From positions 1-56,872 of the forward strand of contig CAYTTS010000002.1 of assembly GCA_964440875.1 (NCBI GenBank): a stretch of DNA of 56,872 bases. Reading direction: 5' to 3'. The notes beneath the pieces were generated by a model that was not told the origin of the DNA, ran no database searches, and saw nothing but the letters and a program-made list of their open reading frames with translations. Every line of letters starts with the position of its first letter. The first letter of the stretch is position 1. Below, piece by piece: positions 24,469 to 32,974 of this stretch. A program made the position numbers and the translations under genes. Source of the DNA: JAAZDN01 sp964440875 (GTDB lineage Bacteria; Bacillota_I; Bacilli_A; Erysipelotrichales; Erysipelotrichaceae).

Positions 24469-25498
24469 TGGTTGTGGAAGTGTTTTACAAGATAGTGATA
24501 ATAATAAAATAGGTTATAGTCCTAATTTAGAAAATGAACTATGTCAAAGATGCTTTAGAATAAAACATTATGATGACTTATCAAGATCATATAAAGATGA
24601 TTTCGATAATTTTGATATTTTAAATACGATAAATGAACGTGATGACCTAGTCTTATGGGTTTGTGACTTATTTGATTTTGATAGTAATATTATCTCAGGT
24701 TTAAATCGTCACTTACTTAATAAAGATATTATCTTAGTTGGAACTAAAAGAGATTTACTTCCAGATACATTAGGTAATCAAAAACTAGTTTCATTTATCC
24801 AAAAGCGATTAAACTTCTATGGTATTAATGTTTTAGGAATGGTTTTCACAGGTGACTATGGTCATTATGGAAGTGATACTGTCTTAAATGTTATTGAAAA
24901 ATATCGTGATGGTCGTGATGTCGTTATTATGGGACAAGCAAATGTTGGTAAATCAACATTAATTAATGCGATGGCAGAAACAGATATAACAATATCTAAA
25001 TATCCGGGAACGACACTAGATTTAATTAGTATACCAATGGATGGTTATACACTATATGATACACCTGGATTAATTAGAAAAGATAATATGCAGTACTATG
25101 CTGATGATAAAGATTTAGATGTAATAGTACCTAAGAAAATTAAGCCGAAAGTATTTCAAATACATCAAGATTCAAGTTTCACAATCTCAGGCTTAGCTCA
25201 GATTCAAATTGAAGTAAGTAAGAGAACATCAGTTATTTTCTACGTTAATGATCGCTTAAATATCCATCGTGCAAATCTAAGTAATAAAGATAGCCAATGG
25301 GAACGAGAATATAATGATGAAAATAACGTTAAAGTAGAAGGTGAATATGCTGAAACTATTACACTTCCTATTAGTAAAAATGACTTTGATATTGTAATTA
25401 ATGGTTTAGGTTTTATTAACTGTAAGAGTGGAGTTAAATCAGTTAAAGTATTAAGAAATGAAAATGTAGAAGTATTAATAAGGGAGGCAATTGTATGA
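24455..25498 (+). CDS. yqeH: Ribosome biogenesis GTPase YqeH
   Basis: A 347-residue circularly permuted GTPase. An N-terminal zinc finger (Cys4, Cys7, Cys30, Cys33) precedes the G motifs in permuted order: G4 TKRD, then G1 GQANVGKST, then G3 DTPG. The C-terminal domain (about 220-347) is TRAP-like. YqeH assists assembly of the 30S subunit. It overlaps yhbY by four bases. Confidence 0.95.
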   Translation: MKKCNGCGSVLQDSDNNKIGYSPNLENELCQRCFRIKHYDDLSRSYKDDFDNFDILNTINERDDLVLWVCDLFDFDSNIISGLNRHLLNKDIILVGTKRDLLPDTLGNQKLVSFIQKRLNFYGINVLGMVFTGDYGHYGSDTVLNVIEKYRDGRDVVIMGQANVGKSTLINAMAETDITISKYPGTTLDLISIPMDGYTLYDTPGLIRKDNMQYYADDKDLDVIVPKKIKPKVFQIHQDSSFTISGLAQIQIEVSKRTSVIFYVNDRLNIHRANLSNKDSQWEREYNDENNVKVEGEYAETITLPISKNDFDIVINGLGFINCKSGVKSVKVLRNENVEVLIREAIV

Positions 25499-25788
25499 AA
25501 TTAAACAATGCACAAAAGAAACAATTAAAAGCTTTAGGTAATCCACTTAAAGCGGTATTAACAATAGGAAAAGATGGTATCAAGGATGATATGTTTATAA
25601 ACTTAAATCAAGCACTAGTTGCTCATGAGTTAGTTAAGGTAAATATATTAAAAACATCAAGTATTACGGCAAACGAAGCAGCAATTTTACTTTCTAGCAA
25701 TACAAAGAGTGAAATTGTAAGTATTGTTGGTCGCGTAATTGTTCTATACAAACAAAGCGATAAAAAATTAATTCAGTTGGTAAAATAA
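25495..25788 (+). CDS. yhbY: YhbY/YqeI family RNA-binding protein (CRM domain)
   Basis: A 97-residue single-domain CRM protein with the expected N-terminus (NNAQKKQLKALGNPLKAVLTIGK) split over the first 25 residues and the GKDGI loop (GxxG type), which contacts RNA. Family members associate with pre-50S subunits. It is the yqeI position of the operon; aroE, which in Bacillus lies between yqeH and yqeI, is absent. It overlaps nadD by one base. Confidence 0.94.
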   Translation: MKLNNAQKKQLKALGNPLKAVLTIGKDGIKDDMFINLNQALVAHELVKVNILKTSSITANEAAILLSSNTKSEIVSIVGRVIVLYKQSDKKLIQLVK

Positions 25789-26789
25789 TGAAGATTGGTT
25801 TATTTGGTGGAAGTTTTGATCCAATCCACATAGGTCATATTGAACTTGCTAATAAGGCGATAAAGGATTTAGACTTAGATGAATTATGGTTTATCGTAGC
25901 TTATGATCAAGCCTTAAAGGATGATCATTTTGCTAGTTTTGAAGATCGGGTTGCTCTTGCTGAAATTGCTGTTAGAAATAATCCTAAATTGAAAGTTATC
26001 ACAATTGAAAAAGATCTTCCAAAGCCATCATACACTTACAATACAATACTTAAGCTAAAAGAAACTTATCCAGAAGATGAATTTGTTTGGATTATGGGTT
26101 CTGATAATCTTAAGACATTAGATAAGTGGTATAGAATTGATGATTTAAAAGAATTGATTGAGTTTGTTATTATTAGAAGAGATCAAGATGAACTTAAAGA
26201 TTATAAATATATTGATTTTGATAATGAAGCATCATCGACAAAAATACGTGAAGGTGAGTTTAAATATCTAGATCTTAAGGTATTAAACGAAATTATTAAA
26301 CGACGTCTTTATATTGAAAATCTAGTATATAATAACTTAAGTGATAAGCGTGCAAAACATAGCATCAGTGTAAAAGATCTAGCTTTGGAAATTGCAGAAT
26401 ATTATGATTTTAATGAGAGTGAAGTTTACTTAGCAAGTATATTGCATGATATTACAAAAGAGTTGGCAGTTGAAGAGTCTCTAAAAATTATGAATGATCA
26501 CTACAGTGAACACTTACATTATCATCCAAAAGTTCACCACCAATTTACGGCTGAGTATTATCTCAAAAATAAATTATTAATTGATAATGAAAATATCTTA
26601 TCAGCAATCAAAAGTCATACGACTGGCGATAATGAAAGTGAATTAGCGATGCTAATATATCTAAGTGATAAACTTGAGAGAAATCGTAAGTATCCAGTTG
26701 AAGAATATATAAAACTAAGTAAAAAAGATTTAAAAGAAGCCTTTAAACTTGTTAAAGCAGAGGCAGAAAGTAAAAGAAAGAAGGTATAG
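25788..26789 (+). CDS. nadD: NadD-YqeK fusion: nicotinate-nucleotide adenylyltransferase plus HD-domain Ap4A hydrolase
   Basis: A single 333-residue frame joins two enzymes that are separate, adjacent genes in Bacillus. Residues 1-185 are NadD: GLFGGSFDP, HIGH (14-17) and SSTKIR (149-154), making NaAD from NaMN and ATP. Residues 187-333 are YqeK-like: His191, His220-Asp221, the HHPK/HHQF region near 245-252, His277 and Asp294 form the HD metal site expected to cleave diadenosine tetraphosphate symmetrically. Mycoplasma NadD proteins carry a similar HD extension. No internal stop, RBS or frameshift is visible at the junction. Confidence 0.93.
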   Translation: MKIGLFGGSFDPIHIGHIELANKAIKDLDLDELWFIVAYDQALKDDHFASFEDRVALAEIAVRNNPKLKVITIEKDLPKPSYTYNTILKLKETYPEDEFVWIMGSDNLKTLDKWYRIDDLKELIEFVIIRRDQDELKDYKYIDFDNEASSTKIREGEFKYLDLKVLNEIIKRRLYIENLVYNNLSDKRAKHSISVKDLALEIAEYYDFNESEVYLASILHDITKELAVEESLKIMNDHYSEHLHYHPKVHHQFTAEYYLKNKLLIDNENILSAIKSHTTGDNESELAMLIYLSDKLERNRKYPVEEYIKLSKKDLKEAFKLVKAEAESKRKKV

Positions 26790-26791
26790 AT

Positions 26792-27136
26792 TTGAATAAT
26801 ATACTTGTAGAAAAAATAGTAAAACTAGTCGATGATAAGTTTGCAGAAAATGTTAATGTTATTGACTTTAAAAGAGAAAATCCGTTTACAGATTACTTTG
26901 TGATTTGTGATGTTGATAGCTCACGTCAGATTGAGGCTATTGTAAATGAAATAGTTAAACAAGATAAAGAAGGTGACCTTGAATTAAGAGCCATAGATGG
27001 AAATTCTAATAGTGGTTGGGTAGTTCTAGACCTTTATGATCTTGTCTTACACGTCTTTACAAAAGAGAGTAGAGCTGAATATGAACTTGATAAACTATTT
27101 ATCAAGTATCCACAAACACTAAAGAGCAATGTATAA
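26792..27136 (+). CDS. rsfS: Ribosomal silencing factor RsfS
   Basis: A 114-residue protein of the RsfS/YqeL/Iojap family, which binds uL14 on the 50S subunit and blocks subunit joining when nutrients are short. Typical segments include NVNVIDFKRENPFTDYFVIC and GWVVLDLYDLVLHVF. It starts with TTG two bases after nadD-yqeK, with gaagg upstream. It overlaps the methyltransferase gene by eight bases. Confidence 0.93.
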   Translation: MNNILVEKIVKLVDDKFAENVNVIDFKRENPFTDYFVICDVDSSRQIEAIVNEIVKQDKEGDLELRAIDGNSNSGWVVLDLYDLVLHVFTKESRAEYELDKLFIKYPQTLKSNV

Positions 27137-27821
27137 GCGTTTAGCCAAATACTATGATGCCTTATTAAAAGATGATGAGGCAGTTTCATGGTGGACAGAT
27201 TTTACAAATAGACATCAAAAGGGTAGTTCAATCTTAGAACTTGCCTCAGGTACTGGGGAAATCAGTTTAAAATTAGCAGAAAATTATGATCTTTACGCAA
27301 CTGACCTTTCTCAAGAAATGCTGGAAGAGATTAAGATTAAAGATCTTGATAATAAAATTAAGAGTATTGAAAAACTTGATATGTTAGAATTATCTGAGCT
27401 TAATAAATATGATAATGTTATTTGTTACTGTGATAGTATTAATTATTTAGATTCTTATGATAAATTAGAAAAAGTAATTTCTAATGTCTATAAGTCATTA
27501 AAGGCTGGTGGAGTATTTCTCTTTGATATGCATACACCTGATCGTCTAGTTGAATTTGAAGAAGCTTATATTGAAGTTGGTACTTTACATGGTACTGATT
27601 ATCAGTGGACAATAAGTAAAGAAGATGACTTTATTTACCATCATTTTGTTTTCTATGAAGATGAGATGATCCAGGAAAATCATATTCAAATGGTATTTGA
27701 TTATAATAAAGTATTAAAAATCTTAAATGATACTGGATTTAGTGTTGAAGTTTTTACTGACTTTGATACAGAAGGTATTAGTGAAGGTGAAAAATATTTT
27801 ATTGTTGCTAATAAGAAATAA
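27129..27821 (+). CDS. YqeM-like SAM-dependent methyltransferase
   Basis: A 230-residue class I methyltransferase. Motif I ILELASGTGEISL (about 36-48) binds SAM; YATDLSQEML is the acidic motif II region; CYCDSINYL is motif IV. The N-terminus MYKRLAKYYD is typical of YqeM, whose gene also follows rsfS in Bacillus. The substrate is unknown. Last gene of the operon, ending in a bidirectional terminator. Confidence 0.88.
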   Translation: MYKRLAKYYDALLKDDEAVSWWTDFTNRHQKGSSILELASGTGEISLKLAENYDLYATDLSQEMLEEIKIKDLDNKIKSIEKLDMLELSELNKYDNVICYCDSINYLDSYDKLEKVISNVYKSLKAGGVFLFDMHTPDRLVEFEEAYIEVGTLHGTDYQWTISKEDDFIYHHFVFYEDEMIQENHIQMVFDYNKVLKILNDTGFSVEVFTDFDTEGISEGEKYFIVANKK

Positions 27822-27822
27822 G

Positions 27823-27846
27823 AAAACCTGCTATGGCAGGTTTTTT
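27823..27846. terminator. Bidirectional terminator between yqeM and the LicA-like kinase
   Basis: aaaacctgc (27823-27831) pairs with gcaggtttt (27836-27844) around a tatg loop, with T runs outward on both strands. The minus-strand kinase stop codon (27831-27833) lies within the structure. Confidence 0.92.
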
Positions 27847-28652
27847 AGTTTCTGGTTGTATTCAGTTTTGATTTGAGCTAATTTAATCTTACTAATTGTT
27901 AAATATATTTCTTCACCTCGAAGTGTATACATCATATTAGCCCAAAGATACCAAAGTATATTATTAATGTCACGATACATCATTAAGATATCTTGCTCTT
28001 CTTCACTTATTCCTTTTGGAAAGATGTAAGAGAGGAATTCTTTTATTTGATCATCACTTAAATCATTTTCAGTTATAAATGACATAATGTCAAAATAGCG
28101 ATCATTAAGTCCGCTATATTCATAGTCGATAAGATAAGTATTATCATCTTTAAAACAAATATTTCCACTTACCCAATCATTATGACAAAGTGTAGGCTCA
28201 AACTCATGTTTTTTAAGTTTGTCAAAAAGACTTTTGTAATCATCGAGTTTAATCTCAATATTTTTTGTATATTTCATATACTTGTCAATCATTTCTAATG
28301 GATTAAAGTGATGCTTAACTTTAATTTCTAAACTGTGTAGTTTATTCATCAAATTAGCAACTTTTTTTATCTTATCAACTTCATTATATTCATCAAAGTT
28401 CTCTAAGTTTTCATCATAGGCAACGACTTGGATACCATCTTTATAGTATATTGGATTAATGACAAAATCTTTATCTTTTAATAAGTTTAAAACCAATTGC
28501 TCATTACTACGATTAAAGAGATCTTTAGTATCAGATTTTGGTATTCTGACAATATAGTTTACTTTATCAATATCAATAAGATAGTTATCATTAGTTAACC
28601 CTAAGTTAATTTTTCTTGCATTACTATATTTAAAAGGGATGTTTAGACTCAT
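27831..28652 (-). CDS. Choline/ethanolamine kinase-like phosphotransferase (APH fold)
   Basis: A 273-residue protein with an aminoglycoside-phosphotransferase/LicA fold. The catalytic loop reads LCHNDWVSGNICF, with the Brenner HxD...N pattern, and IDYEYSGLNDRYFD supplies the metal-binding Asp. An N-terminal Gly/Asn-rich loop (GLTNDNYLI) corresponds to the nucleotide loop. LicA-type kinases phosphorylate choline for incorporation into teichoic acids or phospholipids; sugar or amine kinases of the same fold are alternatives. Strong SD (ggaggtg). Monocistronic on the minus strand. Confidence 0.85.
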   Translation of the reverse strand: MSLNIPFKYSNARKINLGLTNDNYLIDIDKVNYIVRIPKSDTKDLFNRSNEQLVLNLLKDKDFVINPIYYKDGIQVVAYDENLENFDEYNEVDKIKKVANLMNKLHSLEIKVKHHFNPLEMIDKYMKYTKNIEIKLDDYKSLFDKLKKHEFEPTLCHNDWVSGNICFKDDNTYLIDYEYSGLNDRYFDIMSFITENDLSDDQIKEFLSYIFPKGISEEEQDILMMYRDINNILWYLWANMMYTLRGEEIYLTISKIKLAQIKTEYNQKLKNLP

Positions 28653-28700
28653 ACTTTCACCTCCATTTAACTATATCATAATTAAATATCTATTACATTA

Positions 28701-28709
28701 TGATATAAT
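28701..28709 (+). promoter_or_regulatory. Extended -10 promoter of the radical SAM-rdgB-lit-trmL operon
   Basis: TGaTATAAT, 25 bases before the ATG at 28735. No convincing -35. Confidence 0.7.
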
Positions 28710-28734
28710 AAATAAAGTATTGGAGATTGATGAT

Positions 28735-30372
28735 ATGAGAGTTTTACTAACGACTTTTAACTCAGCTTATATACATAAAAATTTAGCTTTAAGATGGCTT
28801 TATGTTAATAAACCAGAATCGGTATATGCTGAAATTAAAGAGTATACAATAAATGATGAATTAGATGAGATGGTTAATTACATATTAGATAACAATTTTG
28901 ATGCTGTTGGTCTTAGTGTTTATATATGGAATATAAATGAAACACTGTATGTGATTGACGAAGTTCGTAAGGTTAATAAAGATATAAAACTTGTTTTAGG
29001 TGGACCTGAAGTAACTTATGAAAATGATGAGATTTTCGACCATGAAATTGATGGAATAGTACTTGGTGAGGGCGAACGAGTTTTTTGGGACTTTATAATT
29101 GACAATGACGAAACTTTTGTTAAGGTTAAGGCTAATGATTTTAAGCCGGTTAAAAAAGAAGACCTTAATTATCTTGAGACAGTTTCAAGTCCATACACTT
29201 TGGATATTGATAAAGAACATATGTCAAATCAATATCTGTATGTTGAAACTAGTCGAGGTTGTCCTTTTAGATGTTCTTACTGTCTGTCATCATTAGATAA
29301 TAATGTTAGATTTTTTAGTATGGATTATCTAGCTGACCTTTTTGAAGATATTAAAGAGTATCCTATTAATCAAGTAAAGTTTTTAGATAGAACATTTAAT
29401 GCTCATAAAGAGCGTACTAAAGAGATGTATGCTATGTTGGAGAAATATCATAATATTGAAAGTTTCCAAGTTGAGATAGTTGCCGATAGATTAAGTGATG
29501 ATCTAATTGAAATGATTATAGATCCTATTAATAAAGATCGTTATCGCTATGAGATAGGCATTCAGTCATATAATCAGCGAACATTAGAATCGGTAGATAG
29601 AAGACAAGATAATGAGCGTTTAAATGAAGTTATGAAAATATTATTAGAACATGGTGTCGTTATCCATGCTGATTTAATTGCGGGTCTTCCATATGAAGGT
29701 TTAGAGAGTTTTAAAAAGTCATTTAATGAGTTGGCTAATGTTTATCCAACTGAGCTTCAATTAGGTATCCTTAAGCTTTTAAAGGGTACTAAGATGAAAG
29801 ATGAAGCCTTAGAATTAGATTTTAAGTATAGTCTTGAGGCTCCATATGAAGTATATAAGACACCATGGTTAAATAAAGCTGAGATGGAAGATATTAATAC
29901 GGCTGCAAAAGGTGTTGATAGAAGTTTAAATAGAAATATTTTAGAAACATTTGTTAAATATTTAAATGAGAACTACTATCACGGTGATCTTTTTGCTCTT
30001 TATTTTAAGCTAGGTGAAGTCTTTAATGATTTAGGTATTGCTTATCAAAAACATCAACTCTTTATGGAAGTTTATAATAGTTTTAAAAATAAGATTGATC
30101 CAAATATCTTGAAAACTCTTTTAAGTATTGATTACTTTAGAGGAGAAAAACAAAAACCAAAGATATTATTTAAACAAGAAGATATTCATAGTATTAGTCG
30201 TAGGATTACTGATAAAGCTTACTTAAGTCAGAATGATGCCTATAGATATACGCGAATTTTTAAAGATTATCGTTATGAAGATGCCTATGTAGTTGCCTTA
30301 TTTAACAATAGACAAGAAGCATGTACACTTTATCATATCGATTTTAAGGAGGATATATGCGAAAAGATTTAG
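28735..30372 (+). CDS. B12-binding-domain radical SAM protein (DUF4080-like C-terminus)
   Basis: A 545-residue protein. An N-terminal cobalamin-binding-like Rossmann domain (about 1-135, with LVLGGPEVTY and GIVLGEGE) is followed by a radical SAM core whose CxxxCxxC motif is Cys176, Cys180, Cys183 (binding the 4Fe-4S cluster). The C-terminal part (from about 360) matches the DUF4080 type. No His of the classical DxHxxG B12 motif is visible, so cobalamin binding is uncertain. The ATG at 28735 has an SD (ggag) and is downstream of the promoter; longer in-frame versions would run into the divergent kinase gene. Overlaps rdgB by 16 bases. Substrate unknown. Confidence 0.88.
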   Translation: MRVLLTTFNSAYIHKNLALRWLYVNKPESVYAEIKEYTINDELDEMVNYILDNNFDAVGLSVYIWNINETLYVIDEVRKVNKDIKLVLGGPEVTYENDEIFDHEIDGIVLGEGERVFWDFIIDNDETFVKVKANDFKPVKKEDLNYLETVSSPYTLDIDKEHMSNQYLYVETSRGCPFRCSYCLSSLDNNVRFFSMDYLADLFEDIKEYPINQVKFLDRTFNAHKERTKEMYAMLEKYHNIESFQVEIVADRLSDDLIEMIIDPINKDRYRYEIGIQSYNQRTLESVDRRQDNERLNEVMKILLEHGVVIHADLIAGLPYEGLESFKKSFNELANVYPTELQLGILKLLKGTKMKDEALELDFKYSLEAPYEVYKTPWLNKAEMEDINTAAKGVDRSLNRNILETFVKYLNENYYHGDLFALYFKLGEVFNDLGIAYQKHQLFMEVYNSFKNKIDPNILKTLLSIDYFRGEKQKPKILFKQEDIHSISRRITDKAYLSQNDAYRYTRIFKDYRYEDAYVVALFNNRQEACTLYHIDFKEDICEKI

Positions 30373-30932
30373 TAGTTGTTAGTAATAATGAAGGAAAGAT
30401 AAAAGAATTTAAAAATATATTAAAAGATTTTAATGTTTTAAGTTTAAAGGATTTAAATATTGATATTGACGTAGTTGAGGATGCAGATACCTTTGAAGGT
30501 AACGCTAGTTTAAAAGTTCAAGCATTAATGGACAAATATGACTATGTAGTTGCCGATGATTCAGGTTTAGAAATTACGGCCTTAGATAATCAACCTGGTG
30601 TATATAGTGCTAGGTTTCTAGGGGAGGATACTCCTTATAGTGAAAAAAATGATATCGTTATTGAAATGTTAAAAGATAAAGAAGATCGTAGCGCCAGATT
30701 TATTAGTGTTATTGCTTTTGCTAATAAAGGTGAAATTTCACTTTTTAAAGGTATAATTGAAGGAAGCATTGCTGATTGTCAAAAAGGTGATAATGGTTTT
30801 GGTTATGATCCAATCTTCTATATTAAAGAGTATGATAAATCTATGGCAGAGTTATCAGTAGATATAAAAGATAAAATCAGTCATCGTGCTAAGGCATTAA
30901 GTAAGTTAAAGGAGTTTATTGAAAATGAGTAA
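30357..30932 (+). CDS. rdgB: XTP/dITP diphosphatase (RdgB/HAM1 family)
   Basis: A 191-residue house-cleaning pyrophosphatase that hydrolyses dITP, XTP and related non-canonical purine nucleotides. Signatures: SNNEGKIKEFKNIL at the N-terminus, ADDSGLEI (catalytic Asp pair), GYDPIFY and SHRAKALSKLKEF at the C-terminus. SD ggagg lies inside the end of the radical SAM gene, which it overlaps. Confidence 0.96.
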   Translation: MRKDLVVVSNNEGKIKEFKNILKDFNVLSLKDLNIDIDVVEDADTFEGNASLKVQALMDKYDYVVADDSGLEITALDNQPGVYSARFLGEDTPYSEKNDIVIEMLKDKEDRSARFISVIAFANKGEISLFKGIIEGSIADCQKGDNGFGYDPIFYIKEYDKSMAELSVDIKDKISHRAKALSKLKEFIENE

Positions 30933-31623
30933 AAGAGCAATTAATGTTACAAGAATATTAACAATCTTTATGTTTATATTTGCAACACTATCGGCAGTTA
31001 CCCTAAGTGTATTTGAAGTAGATTTTTATTCTAAGGTTCAAAAAGAGAATAATGTTGCAGAGATGATGGGATTAAGTGAGAAAGAATTAGAAGAGGCTAC
31101 CTTAGTCTCGCTTTTATACACTAAGGGCTATACAGATGATCTTTCTTATTATATTGAAAGAGATAATCAAAAAATTGATATTTATTCTGCACAGGATAAA
31201 GAACACATGATTGATGTCGCAAATCTTTATAGTAAAGCATATAGTTTTTTAATTTTTAGTAGTGTGATTATCTTAGTTTTATCAGTATATCTACTTATAA
31301 TTCGTAAAGAGGTTACTGTTTTCACCTTAACAGAGACGATAAATAGAACATCACTTTATACACTTGTTTTTGTGGCTTTTATCGGTATTTTCGCTTTTGC
31401 AAACTTCAATGTATTTTGGACGATGTTTCATAAAGTATTCTTTAGTAACGATCTTTGGTTAATGAATCCAAATGTAGATGCCTTAGTGAACTTATTTCCA
31501 GAAGCATTATTTAGTGCTTTAGTATTTAAAATATTGTTTAGATTTATCATGATATTTGGATTAATTAATATTTCGGCCTTTGCCTATAGATTACTTAGTA
31601 TCCGAGGTTATAAAAATGATTAA
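30925..31623 (+). CDS. lit: Lipoprotein intramolecular transacylase Lit-like (DUF1461 / TIGR01906)
   Basis: A 232-residue membrane protein with four or five segments and a large extracytoplasmic loop (about 35-95). Family motifs are visible: YSAQDKEHMIDV, FWTMFHKVFFSN and DLWLMNPNVD, then NLFPEALF. Lit moves an acyl chain from the glyceryl part to the N-terminus of the lipoprotein Cys, giving lyso-form lipoproteins that blunt TLR2 detection. The ATG at 30925, with aaggag upstream, is preferred to the TTG at 30919. It overlaps both rdgB and trmL, so all are coupled. At least two lipoproteins (CapA and cyclophilin) are encoded in this window. Confidence 0.82.
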   Translation: MSKRAINVTRILTIFMFIFATLSAVTLSVFEVDFYSKVQKENNVAEMMGLSEKELEEATLVSLLYTKGYTDDLSYYIERDNQKIDIYSAQDKEHMIDVANLYSKAYSFLIFSSVIILVLSVYLLIIRKEVTVFTLTETINRTSLYTLVFVAFIGIFAFANFNVFWTMFHKVFFSNDLWLMNPNVDALVNLFPEALFSALVFKILFRFIMIFGLINISAFAYRLLSIRGYKND

Positions 31624-32128
31624 TATAGTTTTATTTGCACCTGAGATTCCAAGTAATACAGGAAATATAATGCGTACTAGTATGGCTAGTAATACTAACC
31701 TTATCTTAATTAGACCACTTGGATTTCAATTAAGTGATAAATATTTAAAGAGGTCAGGAATGGACTATGTTAAAGATACAGACTATACGATATATGATAG
31801 TTTTGAGGAGTTTGAGGAAGCAAATGATGGTGAGTACTACTTAATATCTAGATATGGTAAAAAGACTTACAGTGACGAAGTATTCGATACTGATAAAAAT
31901 ATATATTTGATCTTTGGAAATGAGAGTAGTGGCTTAAGTAAGGAAATATTAAGTAAGTATAAAGATAGAGCCTTAAGAATACCAATGGTAGATAATGCGC
32001 GTAGCTTAAATCTGGCCAATACAGTCGCACTAGTTACATATGAGGTGCACCGTCAAAGAGGTTTTGAAAACTTAAGTAAAACAGAAGTTATCAAAGGAGC
32101 TGATTTTATTGACAAAACAACAATATAA
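31616..32128 (+). CDS. trmL: tRNA (cytidine(34)-2'-O)-methyltransferase
   Basis: A 170-residue SPOUT methyltransferase that modifies the wobble base of tRNA-Leu. The trefoil-knot SAM site is visible as IFGNESSGL and ARSLNLANTVALVTYEV; the N-terminus INIVLFAPEIPSNTGN is diagnostic. The ATG at 31616, with gagg upstream, is used; longer versions lie within lit. Overlaps the next gene by 20 bases. Confidence 0.96.
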   Translation: MINIVLFAPEIPSNTGNIMRTSMASNTNLILIRPLGFQLSDKYLKRSGMDYVKDTDYTIYDSFEEFEEANDGEYYLISRYGKKTYSDEVFDTDKNIYLIFGNESSGLSKEILSKYKDRALRIPMVDNARSLNLANTVALVTYEVHRQRGFENLSKTEVIKGADFIDKTTI

Positions 32129-32657
32129 ATTAGAGAAAATTGTTCTGGTAACTTTATTTATTATTGCCCTTTCTTTTATTATTAAGTCTTTAGTTTCTGA
32201 ACTTTATATCGGATATATTTTACTTAGTAGTAACGGTTTAAATGAAGTTATAATTAGGATTACCGAACTGCCACTTTTAAATGATCTTTACATTGTAAAT
32301 CTAGTAAAATCATTTAGTGATGTAAATATATCGATATTTAAATTTGTCGAGGCTATTGAGTTTAATCATGTTGTTGGTCCTATTTTATTCTTATTAATTT
32401 ACGATATTAATCGTGTAATATTTAAAAGTAGGTCATTAAAGCTTGGGATAATATCTTTCTATATATTAATATTCTTTAAGTATGTTATCCTCTTAGCTAT
32501 TGCCTTATTTGTTTCGCCATTCTTAATAAATCCTCGATTATTATTTTCAATCATCGGATTTATATTAATAATATTAGAATTTATCTTAGTAATTTCATTA
32601 GCATTGATATCCTATGGTGTAGTTAGAATATCGATGAGAAAAGAGGCTGTATGTTAG
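32109..32657 (+). CDS. Unknown four-segment membrane protein
   Basis: I do not recognise this 182-residue protein. It begins with TTG (aaaggag seven bases upstream), overlaps the end of trmL and has hydrophobic segments at about 10-30, 88-102, 112-132 and 140-170. The loop between the first two (about 32-85) is probably outside and moderately polar. It overlaps the next small membrane gene by seven bases, suggesting that the two products work together. It may be lineage-specific. Confidence 0.7.
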   Translation: MTKQQYKLEKIVLVTLFIIALSFIIKSLVSELYIGYILLSSNGLNEVIIRITELPLLNDLYIVNLVKSFSDVNISIFKFVEAIEFNHVVGPILFLLIYDINRVIFKSRSLKLGIISFYILIFFKYVILLAIALFVSPFLINPRLLFSIIGFILIILEFILVISLALISYGVVRISMRKEAVC

Positions 32658-32812
32658 AATCAATGAACGACTATATTTCTTTTATCATTTTAATCTTAAT
32701 AATTGTTTTCTTTATTATTCAACTACTTTCGACTATATTTAAGAGTATTGAAATAGCGAGAATTAGACGTGCTATGATAAGAAGAGATAAAGAAATCAAG
32801 GGAGAATCTTAA
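32651..32812 (+). CDS. Small 53-residue membrane protein
   Basis: A short frame starting at an ATG that overlaps the previous stop codon, with agagg seven bases upstream. It encodes one strongly hydrophobic segment (about residues 9-30, rich in Ile, Leu and Phe) and a basic C-terminal tail (about 31-50, with RIRR and MIRR). A cytoplasmic basic tail and a short external N-terminus are expected. No known family. Position, RBS and overlap argue that it is real. Confidence 0.7.
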   Translation: MLESMNDYISFIILILIIVFFIIQLLSTIFKSIEIARIRRAMIRRDKEIKGES

Positions 32813-32899
32813 GTCATAATAATTACTTTTTCAATTTAAATAGATTATTATTATTATCACTTTAGCTTATGAGTATATAACTTGTTTTTAATTAAAAAC

Positions 32900-32908
32900 T
32901 GATATAAC
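32900..32908 (+). promoter_or_regulatory. Extended -10 promoter of ridA
   Basis: TGaTATAAC, with a ttgttt at 32882-32887 (spacer 15). The leader of about 60 bases before the ATG at 32975 shows no clear structure. Confidence 0.45.
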
Positions 32909-32974
32909 ATTTAATACATAAGTTAAAAAAGAAAGATTTAACATTATACATATGTTGATAAGAAAGAGGTTATT

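Noticed and set aside
28639..28734. Longer radical SAM start overlapping the divergent kinase
   Set aside because: It precedes the mapped -10 element and has no RBS; ATG 28735 starts the usual MRVLLTTFNS N-terminus.
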